NCBI RefSeq assembly: GCF_022965805.1
Contig: NC_133103.1
Span: 48,305,693 to 48,369,692, forward strand
Direction of reading: 5' to 3'
Length of the DNA: 64,000 nucleotides
From: Primulina eburnea
Lineage: Eukaryota > Streptophyta > Magnoliopsida > Lamiales > Gesneriaceae
Each line of letters opens with the position of its first letter. The stretch's first letter is position 1. The notes beneath the pieces were generated by a model. The model saw only the letters and a list, made by a program, of their open reading frames with translations, was not told the DNA's origin and searched no databases. Shown here in pieces: positions 43,346 to 53,896 of this stretch. The position numbers were made by a program, and so were the translations under genes.

Positions 43346-44275
43346 CAGAAAATTCATCAAGAATTTCCAGGGAAATTTTCTCAATAAAATGATGGAAAGA
43401 AGGTGCAAAAGTGTAATGTGGATGTAATCATTGGGAAACTCAATGAACTTGCTACACATTACTCATCAATATTCCAAAAGTGGTAGACGGACCGTCTCCC
43501 ACCTCCTAGCGTCTAGACGCTTAGGCGGCGTCAAGGCGGCTTTTTTTCCCTAAATATCTAATTATTCTCTTACATCTCCATATTTCTCCAATAATTCTTC
43601 TATATCGGATTCAAACTCAAAATTAATGATATGTTTTTCCTCTTTATCCGATACAAATTGATCGAAAAATATGTCGAGCAATTTTTTTATAAAATTAAAA
43701 AACAAAAAAATTCTATATATTACATTAAGCGGCGACTAGACAGTCTAGGCGGTCGCTTTTTTTAACAGCGCACAGTGGCTCCGTCTTTCTAAAAATCGGG
43801 GCGATGGACGATCACGTAGCGCCTAGGCAACGCCTTTTAGAACGATGCTTCACATACACATTTAGACAACTGCATCCACACAAAAGCAATGGACCTGGGC
43901 GCAGACCAGCCACCGAGCACCATCATCCGCCCCTATGATCGATAATTTTCTTAAAATTAACGAAGCAAAAATCTATGATCCATCGATGAGCCAACTGAGT
44001 ATTTTTCAGAAAATTCATCAAGAATTGACAAAAAGAATCTTCTCAATAAAATAATGGAAAGAACATGAAAAAGTGTAATGCCACAGCAATTCTTGGGAAA
44101 CTTCATTGATTTTGCTACACTAATATATTTAAACAAACGCATTAACACAAAAGCAATGGATTCGGGGGCAAACCGGGCTACCGGCATCATCAACCACCCC
44201 TATAATTGATCATTTTCTCAAAAATAACCATTACAAAAACCTCTGATCCCCCGATGAACCAACTGAATACCCATT
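43346..44275. repeat. Diverged tandem duplication
   Basis: Sequence from CAGAAAATTCATCAAGAATT at 43346 recurs at 44007 (offset 661 bp). The right part, from ACACAAAAGCAATGGA near 43877, recurs near 44146. Copy 1 is interrupted by the hAT-like element at 43461-43854; without it the unit is about 270 bp. Confidence 0.8.
43461..43854. mobile_element. hAT-like non-autonomous element with GCCTAGGCG palindromes
   Basis: 394 bp flanked by a perfect 8-bp duplication TACACATT (43453-43460 and 43855-43862). Imperfect terminal inverted repeats are CATCAATATTCCAAAAG at the left and, on the opposite strand at the right, GCATCGTTCTAAAAGG. Palindromic CGTCTAGACG and GCGCCTAGGC motifs lie inside both ends. 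The empty site is visible in the second copy of the host duplication. It has no coding capacity. Confidence 0.8.
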
Positions 44276-44657
44276 TTACAAAACAAATGAACAAAACAAA
44301 CAAAGAAAACTTAAATTACAAGAGAAGAAAACATATGTGCACTCTAAGCGCCGAAAATATTAATGAACATATGACAAATTGAACAGATGATTTCCAAACA
44401 TTTCCGCAAATTCTAAGCAACTCCCAAGTAATTTCACTAAATGAACTGGAAATTTACGCACACACTAATATCCAACAATCATTTATTTAAGCACATCAAA
44501 ACGCAAAAATAAACACTAATCGGGTCCACTTGATAACAAAAAACAAAAACAAAAACATAATAATAAATTCTCAAATCGCGATAGGATCAATGGGTTTAAA
44601 CATCTCAAGAAAATGTATAAGATTTATAGATTGGCTGTTAAGCTTGATTTCGGCTAC

Positions 44658-44760
44658 CTGAGTTGATGTGTGCACCATAAAGATAGTAATGGAAGATGAG
44701 GTAGTCGAGCGAGATGATGACAGTCAACGGTGGAAGCTTAGATCAATTTTTTGTTTATTT
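44658..44760 (-). other. Possible OXP1 5' UTR exon
   Basis: Minus-strand sequence rich in C and T, ending CAACTCAG before GTAGCC, is typical of a first non-coding exon. No transcript evidence is available; this is inference. Confidence 0.35.
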
Positions 44761-44767
44761 GTTTCCT

Positions 44768-44912
44768 AGGAAAGATCTTGTACGAATCCTTAGATGCGAT
44801 GTCATTCAATATTATCGATATTCATAATAAAAAATAGATATTTTTAATATAAAAAATAAATTTTTTATAAAATTATCTAAATAAATGAGATCGTCTCATA
44901 CAAATTTTTATC
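44768..44912 (+). mobile_element. MITE family M1, copy 10 (degenerate)
   Basis: Keeps TATCGATATTCATAATAAAA and the GAGATCGTCTCATACAAATTTT end, though much of the rest is eroded. Confidence 0.6.
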
Positions 44913-45218
44913 ATAAAAAATTATAATTTAAAAAAAATCACCGTTTCATTTTCATAATTTATTTCAATAAAATTAAATTCAGAATTTTTATTATTGGAGA
45001 GCACAAATCATCGTCCGCGTAGTTTGGCACCCATTTTTTTTCAATAATCACTTTTGTTAAAAAAAATTGAAATTAAAATTCAATAATTAAAATAAAATTT
45101 AAAATTTTCTAATTTTTAATGAGTTTGTAATTTTTTACATAAATTTAAATTTTCATGCAAAAATATAAGAGGCTAAAAAAAAAAAGATGTGAATTTTGGA
45201 TATTCTAAAAGTTTCACT

Positions 45219-45985
45219 TAGGGATGTCAATGGGTCTGGGTTTTACCCAGATCCGCAATGGACCCACGTGTATGGGTTGGGTTTGGGCATACTAAATGGG
45301 TCATGAGGTGGGTCTCAGGTCCAATTTTTCAGACCCGTCCGGATTGGGACGGATCATGGGTCCTATAATAGCCACCCCATACCCGCCTCATACTCGCCCC
45401 ATATATGTGGATATTATAGGGTTTTAGTTTTATTAATTTTCATTTTTTTAGTAGCTCACATCAACCATAATGATCTTAGTTATTCCTATGTCAACTGTTG
45501 AATTTGAATCTGCTTTTAGCAATAGTGGAAGAATAGTTGGTCCTCGTCTTAGTAGACTTAAATATTGCCTACTCGTTGATTTTATATTGATCTGTTTAAA
45601 TTATATTATGACTTATTTTTGGGATGTCAAGATTTTTTTGGAGAGTTATTAACTCTTTTTTTATGTAATTCTTTATGTCGTGAAAATACTTTGTTTGTTA
45701 TTATTAAGTGTGGTCAAAGACATGAATTAATTTTCCACAATGTTGTATTTAGAGACTTGTCTGTTTCATAATTCAGTCATGAGAAGAAATATTAATTTTT
45801 TATTTTAAAAAAATTCGGGTCTCACGGGTCTCACGGGTCTACCTGGCCCCGTTTCGTATTCGAGATGAGGTGGGTCCGACGAATATTTAACCGGGGTAGG
45901 GCGGATAATGGGTAAAAAAAATTTCATGGGGAGGGTATTGGGATTAGCCAAACCCGCCCCATACCCACCTCATTGACATATCTAA
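45219..45985. mobile_element. hAT element relic with transposase tail
   Basis: 767 bp with terminal inverted repeats (left TAGGGATGTCAATGGGT; right, opposite strand, TTAGATATGTCAATGAGG). The 8-bp flanks GTTTCACT and CTTTCACT match at 7 of 8. The sub-terminal regions are rich in GGGTCT and GACCCG words, as in many plant hAT elements. It contains a short piece of transposase. Confidence 0.78.
45470..45652 (+). pseudogene. hAT transposase dimerisation-domain remnant
   Basis: Encodes VIPMSTVEFESAFSNSGRIV, the conserved hATC-domain signature near the C-terminus of hAT transposases, with about 40 residues after it. The catalytic part is absent. Confidence 0.8.
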
Positions 45986-46061
45986 CTTTCACTTAGACAG
46001 CTTTATTTTATTTATATAATTACAGGAAATTATATCTTTTTTTAGAAAAAAAAAAAAAAAA

Positions 46062-46590
46062 GCTTGTGAATTTATTAAGCAAGATTATTCATTACGAATT
46101 CAACCAACCATGATCTTTTGTTCATTCATACAAAAGATGAAGGAGACGAAGAAGCAAATTTTGCAATTTTATAGGCTACTTTATTCGTCGATCTAAGTTC
46201 ATAAACGATTTCAGAGATAACTCGGGCCTGCAAAAGATGATTGATATCATATGCACACGTGTCAGTAAATTACTTATTGCTTACAGAATAGGAAGCAACT
46301 TGAACTTTTTGAAAAATCTTTTCATTTATTAACATCTCTTTGTCGAATAGTCAGTAACTCTCCATAGACAGCAGGTAGAGGTTGATTAATTTTCTTTCCA
46401 AAAGCTAACTATAATCTTCCTTGACTATCCCGAATGACACCACCTACACTGTAAAGGTTCAAATTTTCATTATTATAGTCATCGACATTAAGTTTGAAGG
46501 CACTTGTAGCTGGTTGTTAACACCTTTTCTCTAACAATATGGTGTTCAAGAGACTTGACCTTATGGAAATCTGTAAGAAGGGACAAGCTC
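46062..46590 (-). pseudogene. RNase H-like (RVT_3) remnant, downstream part
   Basis: Minus-strand readings show AFKLNVDDYN, then YSVGGVIRDSQGRL and AFGKKINQPLPAVYGELL. These match the start of the RNase H-like domain found in plant non-LTR-retroelement proteins. Stops and frameshifts are frequent. The sequence upstream on this strand continues beyond the solo LTR at 48420-48490. Confidence 0.65.
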
Positions 46591-48004
46591 TGTGGGGACC
46601 CGGACGCTAATCATAGTCATAATCGTAATTGGGACTAATTAATCAATTAGTAAAACAGGGTCTAAATTTTTTTTTAAGATGCGGAACGTAGTGACAACAA
46701 TCTAATATACAACTCAGTATATAATAAAGTACAAGTCCTGTACCGTCTACAAATCAGTACAAACCAAGGTTCAACAACTACTATCAAGTGTTCGCACCCT
46801 ATACACAATCCAAGTCCGGAGCCTCCACTCTAATCACGATCTCTCCTCATCTCCTGAACCCTGAACCTGTCCCACCTGTTGTCAAGTACACATACAAACA
46901 AGACAACAGCCGGATAACTCCGGTGAGAATAAATCCCAGTATAAATCAAAGAACGTGCAGTCATATGTTCAATACAAAGCATGAAACAGATAACAGTAAT
47001 ACATATCAAAATCAGAAATGTAAACAATTTCAATCTGTCGACAATACTCGTGACTCCACGATTCAGACTAGACTCAATTCTAGCCTAGGGATCCCGATGT
47101 CCAGATGTGGCATTCCTATATCGACAAACAGTAATAGAAAAGACTCCAGTTCTATCCAAGTCGATATAACCAACATCCAGTGTCCAGACGCATCCGTCAT
47201 AGACTATGGTCTATCGTCATATCTTGTGACATCGTGCAATGTACCCGTGGTTACCTGCCACTATCAGGTACTTCTGTCACAAGATTACTCGTCTAATGCA
47301 TGCTCCTATAAATCCATAGAACAAGCATTTAAATCAAATCATTAAACACAATGATAAACGATTAATAAGTATGTGATTTAGGGAAACTCAAGTATATCCT
47401 ACTTGAGTCGATGTCCCAATACACATTGACTTATACCTTTCGTTGCAGTTTCGATCTGGAAATCCAAACTCTGTCAATCCCTCAATCTGGCAATGGCAAT
47501 ACCAATAATCTCCTATCAATATACCGTTCAAATTACTAACAATCTAATTAATTTGGAGTTAATTCAAAATCAACGGCATAACGGTACAATCTCAGTATCC
47601 TCGTCAATACCATATCAACAGACATCAATTACAAATCATAACTCATATCCATTACAATCTGTAATTCAATCACAATTCAAATCTGTCCGGTATAAATCAA
47701 TATACCCTAAAAATTCATAACAATTCCATAATCAGTCCATTTCTCAATCTGATTTCGATTCTACGATGTCTAACATGTCAAGAACACCATATATGAATCC
47801 TATTCAATTCTGACAATATCATAATTTCAAAATATGTCAAAACGTAGCAAAACTTACGTCCCGTAGTAGCCTGCGTTGATAGGAACACAGTACTGAAGTC
47901 AGATTACAATTCAGACGGACGAATTTCTCAGAAAAGGCGTAAGGATTTTTAGCTCTTTCACAGAAACCTTTCTCTACGATTCTTTTCTTTTCTTCTGATT
48001 AATT

Positions 48005-48032
48005 GCAAGGATATACGTATATATATATATCC
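48005..48032 (-). promoter_or_regulatory. TA-rich TATA region of solo LTR
   Basis: An alternating TA tract with one CG step sits between the GC-rich array and the R-like region, at the same place as the (TA)n of the sister solo LTR. A TATA-box role is inferred. Confidence 0.5.
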
Positions 48033-48075
48033 CAATTGCATGTATAGCTACGTGGCTCATTTTTACAATTTTCAG

Positions 48076-48290
48076 CCGGCGCTCGGGCGGTCAAGAATTA
48101 CCGCTCGGGCGTGTGCTTGGCGCTCGGGCGGTTAAAACTTACCGCCCGGGCGCGAGGTGTTCTGCCTCCCGATTACTCTTTGGCGCTCGGGCGGTCAAAA
48201 ACTACCGCCCGGGCGCCACATCTTCTGTCCAAGACATGTTTTTATGGAACTTTGGCGCTCGGGCGGTCATTTCTTACCGCTCGAGCACCA
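48076..48290 (-). repeat. Four GC-rich hairpin units in solo LTR U3
   Basis: Each unit is an imperfect inverted repeat, GGCGCTCGGGCGGT then about 10 bases then ACCGCCCGGGCG. Units lie at about 48076-48111, 48119-48153, 48182-48217 and 48253-48290. They could form strong stem-loops and are rich in CG dinucleotides. Confidence 0.88.
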
Positions 48291-48419
48291 CTAGTTCTGT
48301 CCAACACTTGCACCCTTCACATAACATCTTATTTCATGTCCCGATTAATCCTTTCATAATCATGTCAAATTATATATCAATAATTATAGATTACTAGGAT
48401 TAAATTTCCGGACATTACA

Positions 48420-48490
48420 AGCTCCAAGAGACATTTTCTGTCATCTCGAGTCTACTATTACCATGAAGAAAATTTTGCCTCTCTTTTTAA
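48420..48490 (-). pseudogene. RNase H-like remnant, upstream part
   Basis: The minus strand reads RQNFLHGN and RLEMTENVSWS, and joins the segment at 46590 when the solo LTR and one AGCTC are removed. It is the part preceding the RNase H-like domain. Confidence 0.45.
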
Positions 48491-49790
48491 AATATTAGCA
48501 TGATGCACGTGCGTTGCACGTAATATATTATAAAAATTAAAAAAAAATTATTTTCTAAAAACAATTTGAATCATTTTGTTATTTATAGGGCTTAATTTCT
48601 TATCATATTAGACGATTTACAAGAACTTATATAACTTACTTTCAAAATTGTTTCTCAAATTAAAATTCAAGCACTCGATTTTATGTTATATAATAAATTG
48701 TAATGAACATAATATATTAAACAAAATGAATTGAAACAAATTTTTAAAAATATATATATATATATTCAAACATCACGTGTAAAGCATAATAACATAAAAA
48801 TCAATCAAATTATGGATTTTATCAATGTATAAATCAATAAATCATCATCTACAAAAGCGAATTATACTAAAGACAAATGATTCTTAATTTAAAATTACTG
48901 TGACTAACTCATAAAAACAATATTAAAACAAATGAAATAGTATTATTGATATTAAAATGTAATTCATAATATTTAATTTAACCTCCTAAAGAATTTTTTT
49001 ACTTTTTATTTTTACAATTCTATATCATGGATAATAAATTCTATATATCGATCTTTCGTAGATTAATATTGATGACTATTAATTTCTTGTTAAATAAGTT
49101 TTAAAATAAGAAATAATCAACATATGTAAAGAAATGCATATTCAAATAATATTATATGGTAAATATCAAATAAACTCGTGTAATAATTATTAAATATAGA
49201 TTTTAAAATATTGGTATGATTTTCACCATTAAAATTTGAAATATAACAAAAGAAATAAACTTTCATAAAAAAATATTATTTTTGTATCTATTGAATTAAT
49301 TATTTTGATTTCAAAATAACTAAATAAAGATATTAAATATCATATGTAAAAATTCTCATACTTTGACAAATGCTAATCAATGATCATTATAATTATATTT
49401 ATTATAAGGATTATATCATATATTGTTTTTACATTAGAAAATAACTTAGAGTCTTTTTATTGCTCATTAAATCTGTTTTCATGAATTACATATTCAAAGT
49501 TTTGATTGATGATTGATTTTACAAGTAATACATGTAATTTTTTAGTTATACAATTTAATAAAGTAATTATGCCTATAACATATATATTCGTTATAGATGA
49601 TTTTTTTCATATTTTTTTAAAATCGTACTATGTTTTAAAATCAAAATTAAATTCTTTACATTCAATTTTTTGTTAAAAAACACATTAACTATGTTAGTGA
49701 TTCTACTATTGCACATATTGTTACAAATTTTTCATATATCTTTTTTGTGATACTATAATTTATTACTTAATTAGAAATTGCACTAAAAAT
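48491..49790. other. AT-rich intergenic, no gene seen
   Basis: About 80% A+T by eye. A GCACGTGCGTTGCACGT motif at about 48506-48522 stands out against it. Confidence 0.5.
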
Positions 49791-50210
49791 ATAATTACAG
49801 AATTACAATAAAATCACTGGAAAAAAATGAGAGAGAAAATTAAAATGACAAAAGATTTAAATGTAGTATGAAGATGGGTTATTTGATAAAATTAATATAG
49901 GAGTTACATTCTATTCTTGAAGTGTGTCTAGAAGGTTAATTTGTCATTGCATAATTGGAAAACAATGCCTTTTATCCACACTTTTATATATAATATATAT
50001 AATATAATTACAGAATTACAATAAAATCACTGGAAAAAAATGAGAGAGAAAATTAAAATGACAAAAGATTTAAATGTAGTATGAAGATGGGTTATTTGAT
50101 AAAATTAATATAGGAGTTACATTCTATTCTTGAAGTGTGTATAGAAGGTTAATTTTGTCATTGCATAATTAGAAAACAATGCCTTTTATCCACACTTTTA
50201 TATATATATA
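49791..50210. repeat. 213-bp tandem duplication
   Basis: The unit from ATAATTACAGAATTACAATA at 49791 repeats from 50004 with only a few differences over about 205 bp. It is non-coding. Confidence 0.9.
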
Positions 50211-52074
50211 ATATAAATATATTAAAAATAACTGAATATTTAAAAAAATCAAAAATAATTCTAATTTCCCCCTTCTAAAATAATATTGTAAGTTAGCATG
50301 ATCGTGATTATTCAAAAAAATACATTTTTAGGAGATTTAAAACATTTGACTGTCAAGTTTGTTTTCTTAACTATAATATAAACTAGTAAAAGACGCACAC
50401 GCGTTACATATGTTATTATTATTTTTAATTTGATCAAATAATATTAAAAAATTAACACAAAATTATTTTCAATTTGGACGAGTTGTTCGATTTAAAATGG
50501 AAGTTTTGTTTAGATATTTTTCAATATAAAATATGGAGTGACATGAAGAGATTTAGTATTGTAAGAAGGGTAATTATGGAATTAAATATTTTGATGTCCT
50601 CTAAATTAGTTATTTTAAGGATCTCACACTTAATAATATAGTATAAATAACTATAATATAGACATGGGAATCCATTTCCATAAACTTTTTTCCCCCTTTT
50701 CACTAACAAATTATTCCATTACAAATCAACATGTACAAATGTTTTCAGTCACAAATGAATAAAGTAAAAACATGTTAGCTAAAACCTCGACGAGCCAAAA
50801 CATGAGCAACGCCGAAACGGTGTTAGCCTCCGGGGGGCACGCGCACAAGCAGCCCTGATCTTGGCAGCAAGCAAAGCAATGTCTTGTGCAGAAGGTGCGG
50901 GATGTCAACTAATATGGTAACATCTGTTTCAGCATGCCAAGAAGACGACTCCCTGTCAAATTTACGCTTTGCTTCGAGACGTTCAAAATAAGAATTCAGT
51001 CATTTCAAAACTTCTCAAAGTTGTCAAAATTCCTCATATAATATGGAATCAACTTGTGCGAGACTTGTCTTATTTTTAAAATCTCCGACAAAACACATAA
51101 TTTTATATAACTTATATTTGTATTATGAGTTTTTATATAAAATTATGAGTTTTGTTGAGTTAACTGTGCATAAGTGAAAGTAGCATCTCATTGGAAGTTC
51201 TCGTGTATCAAGCTACTGACGTTGCACATCTGGTTGGTTACATAAGTCGTAAAAGTGTAACGCCAGATCTTATTGGGTAATAATATCTCTACTGATGGCA
51301 GACCCAATGGTACAGATAGGCTAAAACTGGTATATAAAGATATAAGACATAACCAACAGATAGACACAGACTTCCCCATACTCATGAACCCAACAGCTCG
51401 ATCTATTTGCATCCTAGTAAATGTACTTTATGTTGTTACGAGTATAAGAATTAAAGTTACTTCTTAACTAAACAATTATAACTTCTAATCTAATGATTAA
51501 TGTTTGATCCTAACAAATTCTTATCTGCTATCCCACATAGTAGTTTAGTGTTGAAAATTTTTGTTTTTCTTTTTAAATTTTTTTGTTGACTTCATCAATT
51601 CTTGCAAAACTTAATAAGCCCATAGAAATAAATATTCAACCTATATTGTCAAGTGTTATATTAAAAAGAAATATATTATTAAGCCCATATCATTAGAAAT
51701 AAATATTCAGCCCAAATATATATTAGAATAATATGGTATCAACATTCTAGAAAGTTTCCTTAAATTTTTTATTTTGAAATATTAAGTTTGCAATCCTATG
51801 ATGGATACTTTTGATGTCGAAATAAGCCAAATATACATATTATAACAAGTGACGTGTCCAATAAAATTATCTCTATGAATGTTCACCTTTTATACACGTT
51901 ACATTTATCGTGCCCATGGTTTTGACATTTTGCAAGTATCATTTATTGCGGCATTTATTTTGGCGTATTCACTTTTTCTCTTCCACTAATACTTAAAAAA
52001 AATTGATTTCAAAGGTATAAAATTTTCTAAAATCTAAATGAATTCATTCACTTGTCAATTAATGAAATGATAAT
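50211..52074. other. AT-rich intergenic, no gene established
   Basis: A GACGCACACGCGTTACAT motif near 50391 resembles the one near 48506. A 60-codon Cys-rich frame on the minus strand (50726-50908) lies in a slightly more GC-rich patch but matches no family I know. Nothing else is supported. Confidence 0.45.
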
Positions 52075-52256
52075 GAGTATGTCTATTGTAAGACGGACTC
52101 GCGAATCTTTATCTGTGAGACGAGTCAACCCTATCGATATTCACAATAAGAAGTAATATTCTTATCATAAAAAGTAATATTTTTTCATGGATGACCCAAA
52201 AAAGATATCTGTATCACAAAACACAACCCGCGAAACCGTCTCACATAAATTTTTGT
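52075..52256 (+). mobile_element. MITE family M1, copy 11
   Basis: Keeps CTGTGAGACGAGTCAACCCT and the family core, with the terminal AAACCGTCTCACATAAATTT. Confidence 0.8.
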
Positions 52257-52671
52257 CAATGATAATAACAACAAATATTGTTGTTGGGCTTGTTACTATT
52301 GTACTAGCATATAACGCGTGCATAAAAAACAAACAATTTATCAAACAATTATATCTTAATATTTTAGTAGATACAAATAAATTTCATCTAATAAACATTA
52401 TTGTAAGAACCTATTTTAGTAAATTGTATTAATAACTCAATAATTTGTTAAATCATATTAAGTAACTCAAAAATTTTAAAAATAATTAATAACGTTAAAA
52501 ATCCATGTGGAGTTGCAAGTACCTAAATGAGACTACAATTTAGTCTACGCTAAACCAACAATTCACCAACCACCATAAATCAACCCACCACTAACGTCAA
52601 TTTGATTCAATTTCGATCTTTTTTTTCCCGTGTATGGTTGACGTGGTATCGAAATGACACACATAATCTAT

Positions 52672-52916
52672 GGGTGTGTTTGGTTGAGTGGATTAAATAA
52701 AGATAGATTAATAGTCAAATATTTATCGTTAAAAATTTAAGTTGTTTTAATAATCATTTTGACCCTGTTGAAGATCCAATTTTATGGATAACTATTTGAT
52801 TAATAAAATTGGATCTTAAACCGGGTCAAAATGATTATTAAAACATCTTAAAATTTTAAACATAAATATTTGACTATTAATCTATCCTTATTTAATCCAC
52901 TCAACCAAACACACCC
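52672..52916. mobile_element. Foldback MITE, Tourist-like
   Basis: 245 bp forming an almost perfect hairpin: the left arm from GGGTGTGTTTGGTTGAGTGG matches the complement of the right arm over about 114 bp. Short TAT repeats flank it. The GGGTGTGTTTGGTT end is typical of PIF/Harbinger-related MITEs; this assignment is from end sequence only. Confidence 0.85.
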
Positions 52917-52939
52917 TATATATATATATATATATATAT
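52917..52939. repeat. Short (TA)n
   Basis: About eleven TA units directly adjoining the foldback MITE. Confidence 0.85.
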
Positions 52940-53020
52940 GGTAGTATCACATCCATAACATCCCCGATACAAATTTGACCATATCGAAAATAGATAAATA
53001 TACATTTTATATGTGTGTGT

Positions 53021-53575
53021 AGAGCTGTCAATTTGGGTGTGTTGGATCGGGTTAAAACAATAGTTCTCTTCAAAAAGTGCTCAATCCGAATCCAACCTGA
53101 ACCCGAGCCAACCCGAAAACTCTCAACCGAACTCGAACCCAAATCAACCTGATCAACCCGATTAACCCGATTTTGAATTTTTTTAAAGAAAATTAAATAA
53201 AATTAAAAAAATAATATTTTAATTTAAATACATAATAACAAAATCTCCATCATATATGTGATTTAAATTTGAAAGTCTAGTCGTGGAAAAATATAGTATA
53301 TTTACTAAATCAAATAAACAATTATTTAAAAAATAAAAAAATATTCAAAATAAATAATAAATCATGAAAATTTATGATCTAAATATATTATCGGATCCAA
53401 CCCGAATCCGAAAACACCAAACGTAAATTTTGTTAAGGAATTTTAATCTTTCGTTTATAAAAAATGTTCAAAATAAATTATCGGATCCAACCCGATATCA
53501 CCCAAACCTAAAAACGCCAAACCTAAATTTGATTTTTTTTCAGGTTAAATCGTGTTATATATAATCGATGAGGAC
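53021..53575. mobile_element. hAT-like relic rich in CAACCCGA words
   Basis: Starts near AGAGCTGTCAATTTGGGTGT, a common hAT-MITE-like left end. The interior has many AACCCGA words and an internal duplication (TTATCGGATCCAACCCGA at about 53390 and 53477). The right end was not identified. Confidence 0.4.
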
Positions 53576-53713
53576 AAAATTAGTTGGTTAGATTAGAGTA
53601 GGACAATGTAAGTGTGACCATTGCCAACTCTAAAACTTTCATCAGTCAACATATTTTCTACACCCACCAAAGTGGACCACTCTCTTAAATTTCTGAATTC
53701 ATCTCTTTTACAT

Positions 53714-53719
<6 letters not shown>

Positions 53720-53764
<45 letters not shown>
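53720..53764. repeat. (TA)n microsatellite
   Basis: About 22 TA units immediately left of a second foldback element. Confidence 0.9.
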
Positions 53765-53767
<3 letters not shown>

Positions 53768-53770
53768 TAT

Positions 53771-53896
53771 CCCGTGCACACCTATGTGAACACCGATGAG
53801 GTGTCGTTCACCTATTGGATGCGCAATTTTTTTATATTTCATCACATCCAATAGATGAGTGACACATCATCGGTGCTCACATAGATGTGCACGGTA
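53771..53896. mobile_element. Short foldback element
   Basis: Arms 53772-53822 and 53845-53894 are inverted repeats with few mismatches and a loop of about 22 bases. The left arm begins CCGTGCACACCTATGTGAAC. It has no coding capacity; its family is not assigned. Confidence 0.82.

Larger units (their letters stand above)
42144..44657 (-). other. Probable 5' UTR intron of OXP1
   Basis: About 2.5 kb between the OXP1 start and a possible non-coding exon ending CAACTCAG at 44658, followed by GTAGCC on the minus strand. A candidate acceptor is TTGCAAG or ACAAG shortly before the ATG. The interval contains no other gene; it holds a diverged tandem duplication with a hAT-like insertion. Confidence 0.4.
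46591..48419 (-). mobile_element. Solo LTR, gypsy-like, second copy
   Basis: 1829 bp. On the minus strand it begins TGTAATGTCCGG and ends CCGGGTCCCCACA. Perfect target duplications AGCTC lie at 46586-46590 and 48420-48424. It is the same family as the element at 4997-6894 by its ends and R/U5-like block, but its GC-rich U3 array differs. The 185-codon open frame at 46788-47345 inside it has no domain and is not a gene. Confidence 0.92.

Noticed and set aside
46788..47345. 185-residue open frame
   Set aside because: It lies inside the second solo LTR with no domain; the sister LTR lacks an equivalent open frame.
50726..50908. Cys-rich 60-residue minus-strand frame resembling a small secreted peptide
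   Set aside because: There is no signal peptide at its N-terminus, no conserved spacing and no support in flanking sequence.
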